The translations under genes were made by a program, and so were the position numbers. Below the pieces are notes generated by a model, which saw only the letters and a list, made by a program, of their open reading frames with translations, ran no database searches and had not been told where the DNA came from. Below are positions 8,781-18,326 of a DNA stretch of 56,203 nt, piece after piece. Source of the stretch: Desulfovibrio sp. (GTDB taxonomy: Bacteria > Desulfobacterota > Desulfovibrionia > Desulfovibrionales > Desulfovibrionaceae). The stretch spans positions 51,550 through 107,752 of the forward strand of contig JAAUYU010000006.1 in assembly GCA_014804965.1 (NCBI GenBank), given 5' to 3'. Each line of letters starts with the position of its first letter. Position 1 is the stretch's first letter.

Positions 8781-9956
8781 ATGGAGTCCTTGGTTCCTGC
8801 GGTATATTTTAAAGGGATTGACAAAGAAACCTCGGAAACCTTCATCCACTTGGACAGGAGGGTAAAGTCAACACCTACCCTCCTTTATGTGCATTTGTTT
8901 CGATGTGGCTTCACGACGGGGATATGCCACACTCCGCAAATCCTCCTGGCTGATCTTTGCAAGTGCTCGATCCGTGCCCTCCAAGGGCATATCCGCAAAC
9001 TCGAGGCGCTGAATTATATCAAGGTCGAGCCGCAACCGAACGGCTCACGCGCCTACCGTCTCATTATCAATGACCGTGTGCGCCTCTTCTCCGGGCGAGC
9101 CCTTCAACTGTATGGCTATCAAACGAGCGCTGAATCCGCTCATCACCACGCGCAGAATCTGCGTGTGAGGGGCGAAAAATCTGCGCGTGACCACACGCAG
9201 AATTTGCGTGTCGAGGGCGAAAAATCTGCGCGTCCTCCTCTTAAAAGAATTAAAGAGTTAAAGACATTACCCCCCCTTTCCCCCCTTCCGCCGAAGCTCC
9301 AGCGTCAAAGTCTGCGTGTGAATGCCTCCATGCGCGGCACCTTTCCCTGCACTTCGGGCGACCGCCCCTTGCCCGAAAAAGGCGGGAGGGGGGGAACCTT
9401 TTCTTCTGGCAAGGACAAGAAAGACACTCTTGCCGCCAATGTCGCCTTTGAGCAGTTCATTTCGGCATACCCTCGCAAGGATGCACGGGAAGCCGCTCGT
9501 GGCATCTGGCATCAACTCTGGCGAAGCGGCGAGTTGCCGTCCCTGGACAAGCTGCTCGCCGCCCTCGAACAGTTCCGGGCATCGGCTTCTTGGACAAAGG
9601 AGCATGGCCGCTTCGTGCCCTATGCGGTCAACTGGCTCCGCGCCAAGCGCTGGCTGGATTTCGCCGAAAGCGAGCCGCAAAGCCCTCCTGCCTCTGCTCC
9701 CTCGCCGTCTCCTGAACGGCTGCACACACTTCCCGAAGTTCGTCCAGATCCCGCTCTTGAGGCGGTTCGCCCGCTCTTTGAACGGTTTTTTGACCGTTTT
9801 CACTCCAAGGAAAGACGCGGCCCAGCTTGGGGGCTGTGGGCGTCCCTGTTCCGTAAAGGCCATGCGCCGTCAGCGGACGATGTAAATGGCCGTGGTACGA
9901 TGGACGCTTTTGACTTTCTCCAGGCATGGCAGCGAGGGAACTATGCCCCGGCTTAG
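8781..9956 (+). CDS. Helix-turn-helix protein, likely replication initiator (phage O-like architecture)
   Basis: N-terminal wHTH (LADLCKCSIRALQGHIRKLEALNYIKVEPQ), repeat-containing linker, variable C-terminus. Confidence 0.7.
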   Translation: MESLVPAVYFKGIDKETSETFIHLDRRVKSTPTLLYVHLFRCGFTTGICHTPQILLADLCKCSIRALQGHIRKLEALNYIKVEPQPNGSRAYRLIINDRVRLFSGRALQLYGYQTSAESAHHHAQNLRVRGEKSARDHTQNLRVEGEKSARPPLKRIKELKTLPPLSPLPPKLQRQSLRVNASMRGTFPCTSGDRPLPEKGGRGGTFSSGKDKKDTLAANVAFEQFISAYPRKDAREAARGIWHQLWRSGELPSLDKLLAALEQFRASASWTKEHGRFVPYAVNWLRAKRWLDFAESEPQSPPASAPSPSPERLHTLPEVRPDPALEAVRPLFERFFDRFHSKERRGPAWGLWASLFRKGHAPSADDVNGRGTMDAFDFLQAWQRGNYAPA

Positions 9957-10338
9957 AAACGGCATGGCGCGTGTGGAGTTCATGGCTGTGCGCGAAGATG
10001 CGGAAGCGCTCATTGCCAAGGGACATCCTGCTATGAGCATTTATCAGCAATTCAAGGCGGCTGGAAAAATATCCATGAGCTATCGCGCATTTCATCGGCA
10101 TTTGAAGGGAGCGCCCAAGAAAGCTCGGCAAAGCGCCCCGCCTGAGAAGCCCACGCCGCCCTTGTCGGTTCAACGCAAGGCTCCGGCTCCGGCTGTTGCG
10201 GAAGCGCAAAAGCCCGAAGCGGCATCCGTACCTCCAAGCCGTGCTCCACGACGTATAGGCGGTGCGCCTGCTGTGGACGTTTGGAAAAATGCCGCTCCCT
10301 CGGTTGAAAGCCTAATCAAGAAGCACGAAGAGGCATGA
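9943..10338 (+). CDS. traK: TraK-like conjugal transfer protein
   Basis: MPRLRNGMARVEFMAVREDAEALIAKGHPAMSIYQQFKAAGKISMSYRAFHRHL; order K-L-M. Confidence 0.7.
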   Translation: MPRLRNGMARVEFMAVREDAEALIAKGHPAMSIYQQFKAAGKISMSYRAFHRHLKGAPKKARQSAPPEKPTPPLSVQRKAPAPAVAEAQKPEAASVPPSRAPRRIGGAPAVDVWKNAAPSVESLIKKHEEA

Positions 10339-10339
10339 T

Positions 10340-11068
10340 ATGGCTACGATACACTTTATTCTCCAAGGCAAGGGCGGCGTCGGCAAGTCGATGGTGGCCG
10401 TTATGCTCTGCCAGGCTCTGCGGCACTTCGGAAAAGAAGTCATAGCCTTTGATACCGACCCCGTGAACGCCACGCTGGCCGGATTCAAGGAATTTAACGT
10501 CACGTCCCTTGACGTGATGCAGGATGGGAACATCAACCCCCGTAAGTTTGACCAGCTTCTGGAAGCGCTGGTCACGGCCCCCGAAGATTCCCATGTGGTC
10601 GTGGACAACGGGGCGAGCTCCTTTATCGCTCTTGGCGCATATCTGGCCGAAGCCGATGTGCTTTCTCTCCTGGCCGAAGAAGGCCACAAGGTCTTTTTTC
10701 ACTCCATTGTCACGGGCGGACAGGCCATTGGTGATACCCTCCAAGGCTTGCATCGCACGGTGGTTGGATTCCCGGATACGCCGGTCGTTGTCTGGCTAAA
10801 CCCGTTTTTTGGGGAAATCAGCATCAATGGCCAACAGTTCGAGGACTTCACAATCTACCAGGAACACGGGCACAGATTCCACGCCCTCATTGATCTGCCC
10901 CTGGGCAACAAGGCTTTGATAGGCAAAGACTTGGAAGAGCTCTTTGCCCTCAAAATGTCCTTTGACGCCGGTATCAATGGCAGTTCCACGCCCATTGCCG
11001 TCAAGTCACGCCTGCGGCGCTACTGGTCTCAGATTCTTACCTGCGTCGAGCAGGCCGGACTGGTCTAG
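10340..11068 (+). CDS. traL: TraL-like P-loop ATPase
   Basis: MATIHFILQGKGGVGKSMVAVMLCQAL... Confidence 0.8.
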   Translation: MATIHFILQGKGGVGKSMVAVMLCQALRHFGKEVIAFDTDPVNATLAGFKEFNVTSLDVMQDGNINPRKFDQLLEALVTAPEDSHVVVDNGASSFIALGAYLAEADVLSLLAEEGHKVFFHSIVTGGQAIGDTLQGLHRTVVGFPDTPVVVWLNPFFGEISINGQQFEDFTIYQEHGHRFHALIDLPLGNKALIGKDLEELFALKMSFDAGINGSSTPIAVKSRLRRYWSQILTCVEQAGLV

Positions 11069-11077
11069 GAGGGCGTC

Positions 11078-11350
11078 GTGGAAAAAGAAAAGAATAAAAT
11101 CAAGTGCCGTCTGACTCTTTCATCAGAAAAGAAGGACAGCAACATGGTAAATGTCAACCTTGAGTTCACGCCTGCACTGGAAGCCCACGGGACAGCGCCA
11201 GAAACTCATTTCGTTGGCGTCCTGCTTTTCCGTACTGTGGCCTTATACACCTCAAGCAAGGATTTTCGCCATAAGCTGATTGAGTTGTTGGAACGTTATC
11301 AGGGGCAATCAGAAGGGCCCCGAGTCCATCAGGAGGCGGTCAATGAGTGA
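11078..11350 (+). CDS. Hypothetical protein
   Basis: GTG-start ORF with coupled overlap into the next gene. Confidence 0.55.
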   Translation: MEKEKNKIKCRLTLSSEKKDSNMVNVNLEFTPALEAHGTAPETHFVGVLLFRTVALYTSSKDFRHKLIELLERYQGQSEGPRVHQEAVNE

Positions 11351-11843
11351 TGAACTGCCTCCTGAAATGGATTCTCAGGTAAACGGCCCTGAGGTGTCCG
11401 CTTCATCCGACAGGGAAGTGGTCGATGAACGCCAGCAACTGCTGCCTGACGGCATCGGCCTGACCGTGGAGGAAGTGTCGGCCATGCTGCACAAGGAGCA
11501 TGGTGTCTCCGTGCCCAAGGATGACCCTGTTCTCATGCAGGTGACTATCCTCAATGCCTTTCTGCAGGAGCAGTCAAAACTCCAGAAAAGGCACGAGAAG
11601 GCCCTTGCCGCCTTCATGAGCAAGCAGACAAGCGCCCATGTGGAAGCGGTCGAGAAGAGCGTCCACCAGCTTTCGGAAACGCTCTCGGGCGTCACGGTCA
11701 AGGGCATCCAGGAAGCGGCGAAAGATTTTGTGGCCGATGTCAGTTCCCATAGAACGACGCTCTGGCTTTGCACGGCCATAATTGCCTGCTCGGCGCTTAT
11801 CAACGTCGCTGTCTTTGTCCTCCAGGCGGTGCAACATGGATGA
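11343..11843 (+). CDS. traM: TraM-like conjugal transfer protein
   Basis: Position after traL; C-terminal TM helix LWLCTAIIACSALINVAVFVLQAV. Confidence 0.6.
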   Translation: MSDELPPEMDSQVNGPEVSASSDREVVDERQQLLPDGIGLTVEEVSAMLHKEHGVSVPKDDPVLMQVTILNAFLQEQSKLQKRHEKALAAFMSKQTSAHVEAVEKSVHQLSETLSGVTVKGIQEAAKDFVADVSSHRTTLWLCTAIIACSALINVAVFVLQAVQHG

Positions 11844-12792
11844 ACGCACCCTTGAAAGCCTGGAATACAACTGCGGCCCGCTGATTATGGACGCGCTCCG
11901 TGACCCAAGCGTGATTGAAATCATGCTCAACCCTGATGGCGCGGTCTGGATAGAGCGCTATGGCCAAGAGCAAGAGCGCGTTGGTGAACTTGGGCTTGCT
12001 CAAGGCAAGCTCATTCTCTCGCTCGTGGCCAGCGCGCTTGAGACGCGCGTTGACGCACTCCACCCGGTCATTGAGGGCAGCTTCCCGCTTGATGGCTCCC
12101 GCTTCGAGGGAACTTTTCCGCCCATTGTCGGGCCGGGCGCGTCCTTCTCTCTCCGCAAAAAGGCCAATCGTATCATCACACTCGCGGAATACCTTGAAAG
12201 CGGCGTTATTGGCGCTGAAGTGCCCGGCATCATCCGTGAGGCCATTCTTTCCCGCAAAAACATCGTGGTCGTTGGCGGCACGTCCAGCGGCAAAACCACG
12301 TTTGTTAACGCGGTCATTCACGCCCTGGACGAACTTTGCCCTCATGACCGCCTAATAATCCTGGAGGATACCGCTGAACTGCAATCCCGCTCCAAGAATG
12401 CCGTCTTTTTCCTGACAGCGGACATGGCGGACATTGGGATGCGTCAGCTTACCAAGGTTTGTATGCGCTATGCGCCGCGCCGTATCTTGGTTGGTGAAGT
12501 GCGTGACTCTGCCGCACTGGAACTTCTCAAATTGTGGAATACCGGGCATCCGGGCGGCATTGGCACTTTCCACGCTGACAGCGCGGAAGAGGCATTGGAA
12601 CGTCTTGAAGAGCTTGTGGAGGAAGCAGGCGTAGGCACGAAGCAGAAGCTGATAGGCCGCGCGGTTGACCTGATTATTTACATGGAAAAGACGCGGGACA
12701 ATACCCGCAGGCTGGCGTCAATCATCGAGGTGAAATCCTACAACACCAAGGAGGGACGCTACGAAATCGCGCCCCTCTATTCAGCCGCTTAA
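11836..12792 (+). CDS. trbB: TrbB/VirB11 ATPase
   Basis: GGTSSGKTTFVNAV; ILEDTAELQ; RILVGEVRDSAALELLKLWNTGHPGGIGTFHA. Confidence 0.95.
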   Translation: MDERTLESLEYNCGPLIMDALRDPSVIEIMLNPDGAVWIERYGQEQERVGELGLAQGKLILSLVASALETRVDALHPVIEGSFPLDGSRFEGTFPPIVGPGASFSLRKKANRIITLAEYLESGVIGAEVPGIIREAILSRKNIVVVGGTSSGKTTFVNAVIHALDELCPHDRLIILEDTAELQSRSKNAVFFLTADMADIGMRQLTKVCMRYAPRRILVGEVRDSAALELLKLWNTGHPGGIGTFHADSAEEALERLEELVEEAGVGTKQKLIGRAVDLIIYMEKTRDNTRRLASIIEVKSYNTKEGRYEIAPLYSAA

Positions 12793-12805
12793 TGAGGGGG
12801 AACTC

Positions 12806-13117
12806 ATGGCACGTTTTGCACTTCTGCTGGTCGCGGGTCTTTTCATCGCCACCTGTCCTGAACTGGCTCACGCCAGCGGTGGCATCTCCGAGTTTACGGG
12901 GCCGCTGGAAAAGGTGGTGAACACCATTACCGGCCCTGCTGGCAAATTCATCAGCATCGCCGCCTTTGGCATCACGTTCATCATCTACCTCTTCAACCGA
13001 GAGGACATCTCAGGCTCGTTCAAGCTGCTCTTGCAGGTGATTATGGGCATCGCTGGGCTCGCGTTCGCAGGCTCCATTGTTAACAGCGTGTTCAGCTTTT
13101 CGGGCGCGGTGATCTAA
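12806..13117 (+). CDS. trbC: TrbC/VirB2 pilin
   Basis: Small membrane protein with signal peptide and two TM helices between trbB and trbD. Confidence 0.88.
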   Translation: MARFALLLVAGLFIATCPELAHASGGISEFTGPLEKVVNTITGPAGKFISIAAFGITFIIYLFNREDISGSFKLLLQVIMGIAGLAFAGSIVNSVFSFSGAVI

Positions 13118-13422
13118 TGGAAGCCCGGCGCTCAATCATCCACCAGTCGCTTCATCGCCATAACCTGGTGCTCGGAGCGGAACGCGAGTTGACCATGCTT
13201 TCGGCCATGCTGGCGCTCATGGTCGGCATTGGCGGCTTGACCGTCCTTTCCGGTGTCACTGCCACGGTGTTCTGGGTTTGCGCCATTTTCGTGCTCCGGC
13301 GCATGGCCCGGCATGACCCTCAGCTTTCGCAGGTCTGGCGGCGGCATATCCGGCTGCAAGAATACTATCCGGCCAAGGCAAGCCGTTGGCGGAAGCTGGA
13401 AGGATTCAAGGTGAAGCCATGA
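13117..13422 (+). CDS. trbD: TrbD/VirB3
   Basis: RRSIIHQSLHRHNLVLGAERELTMLSAMLALMVG..., position. Confidence 0.88.
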   Translation: MEARRSIIHQSLHRHNLVLGAERELTMLSAMLALMVGIGGLTVLSGVTATVFWVCAIFVLRRMARHDPQLSQVWRRHIRLQEYYPAKASRWRKLEGFKVKP

Positions 13423-14663
13423 GACGCCTTATCCTTGCGCTTTTGCCCTGTCTGCTGATGGGGTGCGTCCTGCATCAAAAGGCCACGGGCTCGCTTGATG
13501 CCCTCAGTACTGCCCATCCGGGTGATGCTCGCGCCCTGGCTATAGTAACTGCCGACGAACTCCAGGAGCGCCAAGCTCCGGCCCATACCACGGTGGCCTT
13601 GGGGAAAGCTCCAGGGCTCTTTGGGGACGCGCTGGAGAGTGAACTGCGCGGACGCGGCTTTGCGGTAGTAATGCCCGGTGATGCCCCCGGCGCGCTTGAC
13701 GTGACCTACACGGCGGACATGGCGGGTGAACAGGCTTATGTCCAGGTCGCTTGTGGTGATGGACAGCGTTTCAGCTTTACGCGGCCTCTTGGCGCTCCTG
13801 TCCAGGTGACAATCACTGAACCGCCGAACACGCGGCCTTTGCCTCAAGAACATATCCTGGAAAGCCGCCCACTGCCGCCTGCTCAGGAGGTCATTACTCC
13901 AGAGAAAGGCATGGAAGCTCCCGCCGCGCCGATTGCTTCATCCACGTCTGCCCCGCCTCAAACTTCGACGCCCACTTCTGCGCGCCCGGCGCGCATGGCC
14001 AAGGTGAAAACAACGGCAACAGCATTGGCTGTGGCACAGCGCAATGGTGTGCCGGTCAATGATTTCTGCCGCTGGAACGGCGTGGGCACAAGCGCGGTGC
14101 TGGAAGAGGGTTATGAAGTCTATCTCTCGGAGCCTCCGCCCGGCACAATACCCACGGCTGCTCCTGTACCCGTACCGGCGGGCATTGCCGCTCTTGAAAA
14201 GGCTGAGTCTGCGTCTCCTGAGCCGCAATCCTCACCAGTACCGGCGCAAACTGTTTTGCCTACGGTGGCGCAAACGTCGCCCAAACTGACAGTGGAAAAG
14301 CCGAAGCCCGTTGAGACAACGCATTACGTCGCTCCTGCACCTGTGACGGCTGAATTGGTTTCGGCGGAGCCTCCGGCGGTCATTGAAACGGTTTCCATTT
14401 TGGCGGAACCGATGTCGCTCCCGGCCTGGGAAGTGGAACGCGGGCGGATGCTGCGCGAGCAAATGGAGTCCTGGGCTGCTCAGGCGGGCTATACGCTCAT
14501 TTGGAGCGCGCAAAACGACTATGAAATGCAGAGTAGCGCCCGATTTACAGGCGTTTTCATTGAGGCCGTGAAAAACCTCTTTGCGGCACTTGCGTCAAAT
14601 GGCCTGGCTCTGCGTGTGACCATCTATCAGGGCAACAACGTCATGGAAGTGTCGGAGCATTGA
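13419..14663 (+). CDS. Lipoprotein with TrbH-like N-terminus and TcpQ-like C-terminal domain
   Basis: Lipobox LLMGCVLH; Pro-rich middle; C-terminal MESWAAQAGYTLIWSAQNDYEMQSSARFTG. Confidence 0.65.
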   Translation: MRRLILALLPCLLMGCVLHQKATGSLDALSTAHPGDARALAIVTADELQERQAPAHTTVALGKAPGLFGDALESELRGRGFAVVMPGDAPGALDVTYTADMAGEQAYVQVACGDGQRFSFTRPLGAPVQVTITEPPNTRPLPQEHILESRPLPPAQEVITPEKGMEAPAAPIASSTSAPPQTSTPTSARPARMAKVKTTATALAVAQRNGVPVNDFCRWNGVGTSAVLEEGYEVYLSEPPPGTIPTAAPVPVPAGIAALEKAESASPEPQSSPVPAQTVLPTVAQTSPKLTVEKPKPVETTHYVAPAPVTAELVSAEPPAVIETVSILAEPMSLPAWEVERGRMLREQMESWAAQAGYTLIWSAQNDYEMQSSARFTGVFIEAVKNLFAALASNGLALRVTIYQGNNVMEVSEH

Positions 14664-14958
14664 GGGGATAGGGATGCACTCTCGCCAGGATAGCATCGCG
14701 CCGCCCGGAATAGGCCACAGCGTCAAGTTCATAGGTGGCCTGGCAGTTAAGCCAAAACGCCTCGCTGTTGCCAAAATACGCTGCAAGGCGGACGGCGGTA
14801 TCGGCGGAAATGCCACGCTTTCCAGCAATGATGTTCTGGATACGGCTTTGCGGCATCCCCGTGTCGAGGGCGAGTCGCGTCTGGCTGATGCCCAGGGGCT
14901 TGAGGAATTCTTCATTGAGGATTTCGCCCGGATGGACGGGCGGCATACGGTCATTCAT
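14641..14958 (-). CDS. higA: HigA-family antitoxin (XRE)
   Basis: PPVHPGEILNEEFLKPLGISQTRLALDTGMPQSRIQNIIAGKRGISADTAVRLA. Confidence 0.92.
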   Translation of the reverse strand: MNDRMPPVHPGEILNEEFLKPLGISQTRLALDTGMPQSRIQNIIAGKRGISADTAVRLAAYFGNSEAFWLNCQATYELDAVAYSGRRDAILARVHPYPLNAPTLP

Positions 14959-14967
14959 GGGAAACTC

Positions 14968-15249
14968 CTAGTGGTAGTCAACGATTTCCACGGCATCGGC
15001 GTTGCCGTCACTCCAGACAAAGCAAATTCGCCACTGGTCATTGATACGGATGCTGTGCTGCCCTATGCGGTCGCCCTTGAGGGCTTCAAGCCTGTTCCCC
15101 GGCGGGACTCGCAAATCCTGGAGCGTGACCGCGTTGTGAAGGATTTTGAGCTTTCGCATGGCCACTCTTTGCAGCTCGGGCGGAAAACCCTTGTCCCGGA
15201 AGCCATAGAAAAGCCCTTCGGTCATGCTGTCTTTAAAGCTGCGAATCAT
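14968..15249 (-). CDS. higB: HigB/RelE-family toxin
   Basis: MIRSFKDSMTEGLFYG...LKGDRIGQHSIRINDQWRICFVWSDGNADAVEIVDYH. Confidence 0.93.
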   Translation of the reverse strand: MIRSFKDSMTEGLFYGFRDKGFPPELQRVAMRKLKILHNAVTLQDLRVPPGNRLEALKGDRIGQHSIRINDQWRICFVWSDGNADAVEIVDYH

Positions 15250-15303
15250 ACGAAAACCATAATATGAAAAACGTATAATCGCAAGTCAAAAATGAGGCTC
15301 GAC

Positions 15304-15459
15304 ATGGAAAAGGAAAACCTCTCGGAATTTTTGGACCTTCTTGGCATCGACCCCAAGGATGAAAAACAGAAGCGGGAACTCGCTTTTGAGCTCCTGGGCA
15401 TCAATTCCAAGATGGCAAGATTCGTGTTCGAGAAGTTACTGGACGACAACTATTTCTAG
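15304..15459 (+). CDS. 51-aa small protein MEKENLSEFLDLLGIDPKDEKQKRELAFELLGINSKMARFVFEKLLDDNYF
   Basis: ORF below the track cut-off, directly upstream of pilN and divergent from higB. Confidence 0.5.
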   Translation: MEKENLSEFLDLLGIDPKDEKQKRELAFELLGINSKMARFVFEKLLDDNYF

Positions 15460-15466
15460 GCGCGCC

Positions 15467-17023
15467 ATGAAAACGCAACACTTCGTTCTTTTCCGTGCCC
15501 TGCCGCTCCTTCTTCTTGGAGTCTGCCTGCTCTCGTGCGCCCATAAGGGCGCACCCTCTCAGGCGGATGTGGAAGCCAAGGGACGTGAATTTGCCTCGCT
15601 TTCGCAGTCGAAGGCGGTAGCCGTGGTTTCCGAGCCATATGTGGGCGTCAAGGCAGTCCCCATTAAGGCGGACGAACAGGCCCACGCGGCCCTTAATACC
15701 CAGGTGACGCTCCGGCAAAGAGGCACCCTTGCGGCCATTGCCTCGGCCATTTCGGATATGACGCCGCTTTCCGTGCAGGTTGGCGGAGATCCAGCGCCCC
15801 TTACCGCCAAAAAGGCGGAAGACCCTGACATTCCGGGGCTTGTCACGCCGCCAGCCGCTTCCCGGCTGCTTTCCATATCCTATGAAGGCCCGTTGCGCGG
15901 CCTTTTGGACACGGTGGCCATTGCAAGCGGCTATGGCTGGGATTTTGACCCCAAGCTGAACAGCGTGGTCTTTTCGCGCCTCATGGTTCGCACCTTTACT
16001 ATCCTGGGCGCGCCCGGAAAGCGCGAATATCAGGACCAGATAACCAACAAATCCCGTGAGACTTCACGCTCAAGTATTGGCGGAAGCGGGGTGAACGCCA
16101 CGGTGGCCACGGCGGATACGGCAAGCCAAACGGCACAGTCCAACTCTACGGATTACACTTTCGACATCTGGGCTGATACGGAAAAGGCGGTCAAAGCCCT
16201 TCTGTCCTCTGAGGGCAGCGTCGTAGGCAATCAGGCAGCCGGGACTATTACCGTGCGGGACCGCGCGGAAAATGTCCGCCAAGTGGGCAAGTACATTGCA
16301 GACATCAACCGCAGGCTATCCCGTCAGGTCGCGCTGACGGCTCATGTGTGGGCGCTTGAGGTCACTGATGACAATGAAGCGGGCATAGACCTGCAACTGC
16401 TGTTCGCCAATGATGATGTCTCGGTCGTGGCTGGCAGTCTGGCATCTCTGGGCAGCCCCTCTTCTGCCTCGGCAACTATTCTTGACGGGAAGCTCAAAAA
16501 CTCCACGGGCGTCCTCAAGGCATTAAAGCAATGGGGCAACGCCACACAAGTCACTTCCGGCGGGGGCCTGATACTGAGCAATCAGCCCGTGCCCATTCAA
16601 GCAATCAAGCGGATTGCCTACCTCGCGGGTTCCTCCTCCTCGCAAACGGATTATGGGCAGACAACCGAAATCACGCCTGGCGAAGTTACTACTGGCTTTG
16701 CCATGACGATTATCCCCCATATCCTGGATAGACGCCGGGTTCTTCTCCAGTACAGCATCAACCTCACTTCCCTTGACGAGCTTACCGAGTTTTCGACCTC
16801 CGACCTCACCGTTCAACTGCCAAAAACCAGCACGAGGGCTTTCTCACAGCGAAGCACCCTCCAGCTTGGGCAGACACTGGTTTTGGCTGGATTCCAGGAC
16901 CAGGCACAACGGCTGGCCAATTCGCTTGGCCTTTTGAACTTCGGACGTGGCGCGGACTACGCCAAGACCTTGCTGGTCATCACTATTGAAGTTGAGGCCG
17001 CTGGTGGCGGTAGCGAGGACTGA
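15467..17023 (+). CDS. pilN: Type IVb pilus secretin PilN
   Basis: Lipoprotein signal; secretin region VALTAHVWALEVTDDNEAGIDLQLLF...QTLVLAGFQ. Confidence 0.9.
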   Translation: MKTQHFVLFRALPLLLLGVCLLSCAHKGAPSQADVEAKGREFASLSQSKAVAVVSEPYVGVKAVPIKADEQAHAALNTQVTLRQRGTLAAIASAISDMTPLSVQVGGDPAPLTAKKAEDPDIPGLVTPPAASRLLSISYEGPLRGLLDTVAIASGYGWDFDPKLNSVVFSRLMVRTFTILGAPGKREYQDQITNKSRETSRSSIGGSGVNATVATADTASQTAQSNSTDYTFDIWADTEKAVKALLSSEGSVVGNQAAGTITVRDRAENVRQVGKYIADINRRLSRQVALTAHVWALEVTDDNEAGIDLQLLFANDDVSVVAGSLASLGSPSSASATILDGKLKNSTGVLKALKQWGNATQVTSGGGLILSNQPVPIQAIKRIAYLAGSSSSQTDYGQTTEITPGEVTTGFAMTIIPHILDRRRVLLQYSINLTSLDELTEFSTSDLTVQLPKTSTRAFSQRSTLQLGQTLVLAGFQDQAQRLANSLGLLNFGRGADYAKTLLVITIEVEAAGGGSED

Positions 17024-17024
17024 C

Positions 17025-18326
17025 ATGGAACGGGTCTCGCTGAATGGTACTCCTTTCGCCGTGGGGCTGCACTGGCAACCCCCAGTAAAGCGCCGCTTTC
17101 TGAGCCGGAAAGCTCTCATAGACATGGCGGATAGCCTGGACGCTGACTATGACGTGTCCACCATTCGCCGTTGCCCTGACGGCCTTCAGGCTGGATTCGG
17201 AACTGTGGGGGATGACTGGCGCGAGTATGCGAAAACTCCGGCGCTCTGCACTTGCCTTGATGTGCCGCAATCTTTCCTTGGGCTGTTCAGCCTGCGGAAT
17301 GTGGACGGTTCGCTGATTTGGTGGCTGCACCTGCGCTTGGATGGGGTGATTGCTGAACCCGGAGACAAGATTTTCAGCACTGGCGAAGAAGCCGCCAAGT
17401 GGCTCCACGCCATGCAAACGGCCTCGGGCATCGAACCTGAGACCTTTGATAGCCCCATGCAAAGTGCGGAATGGCTTTCGGAACATCTCCACTATCGTCC
17501 CGTGGACAAGTGGGTTTTGTCAAAAGGACAAATAACCAGTCTTAACCGAATAGCCTCACGCTCTACCGTCCGGGCGTTTGCAGTTACAAGCGCGCTGCTG
17601 ATTGTTTGCGTTGGGGCTGGCATTGCATGGAGCCACTACCGCGAGCAGGCGGCACAAGCCAAGGCACAAGCGGAGCGCCAAGAAAGACTCCAACGCAAAG
17701 CAGAAATGGAGCAATACCCCGAAAGGTTCTTCTCGCCTGACTGGCAGCATAGGCCCCTTGCAACAGATTTTGCCGGTATTTGCCTTCCGGCCATGATGCG
17801 CGTCCCTCTCTCAGAAAATGGATGGCAGTTTAACAGTGTGACCTGTAACGGCAAAACCGTTGCCGTAGCGTGGGGCCATGAAGGCGGGGCTGATTTTACG
17901 AGACTTCCAGAAGGAGCGCGGCTCGATGAAAAAGACATGCGTATCGCGCGGTCGTCCACGCCATTGCCTTCATCCATTCGTGTTGTGCGCCCTGATGGCC
18001 CTGGATCAGATTACAGGCTGTTACTGAGTCGGGACGAAGTTATGGGTTTGCTTGCTGAAATAACGCAGTCCACGGGAACCAAACTGTCGGCTCCGAATTT
18101 TCAGGCGGCCAAGTCCCGCACCATTGACAAAGTGACCATCCATGCGCCCTGGCGCGAGGCAACCTGGGAGCTTTCGGAAGTACCTGACCTCCTGCTTGAA
18201 GCGGCTCCTGGGGAAGATGGCGTCAGCCTGTTTGCCATGCTTTCAGAGATACCTGGGCTGGCCATAGACACCATCACTTATCAGGACGGTTGGCGAATCA
18301 AGGGGAAGGTGTATGCGCGGAAATAA
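17025..18326 (+). CDS. pilO: PilO-like type IVb pilus protein
   Basis: Position; central TM; FLGLFSLRNVDGSLIWWLHLRLDG. Confidence 0.85.
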   Translation: MERVSLNGTPFAVGLHWQPPVKRRFLSRKALIDMADSLDADYDVSTIRRCPDGLQAGFGTVGDDWREYAKTPALCTCLDVPQSFLGLFSLRNVDGSLIWWLHLRLDGVIAEPGDKIFSTGEEAAKWLHAMQTASGIEPETFDSPMQSAEWLSEHLHYRPVDKWVLSKGQITSLNRIASRSTVRAFAVTSALLIVCVGAGIAWSHYREQAAQAKAQAERQERLQRKAEMEQYPERFFSPDWQHRPLATDFAGICLPAMMRVPLSENGWQFNSVTCNGKTVAVAWGHEGGADFTRLPEGARLDEKDMRIARSSTPLPSSIRVVRPDGPGSDYRLLLSRDEVMGLLAEITQSTGTKLSAPNFQAAKSRTIDKVTIHAPWREATWELSEVPDLLLEAAPGEDGVSLFAMLSEIPGLAIDTITYQDGWRIKGKVYARK

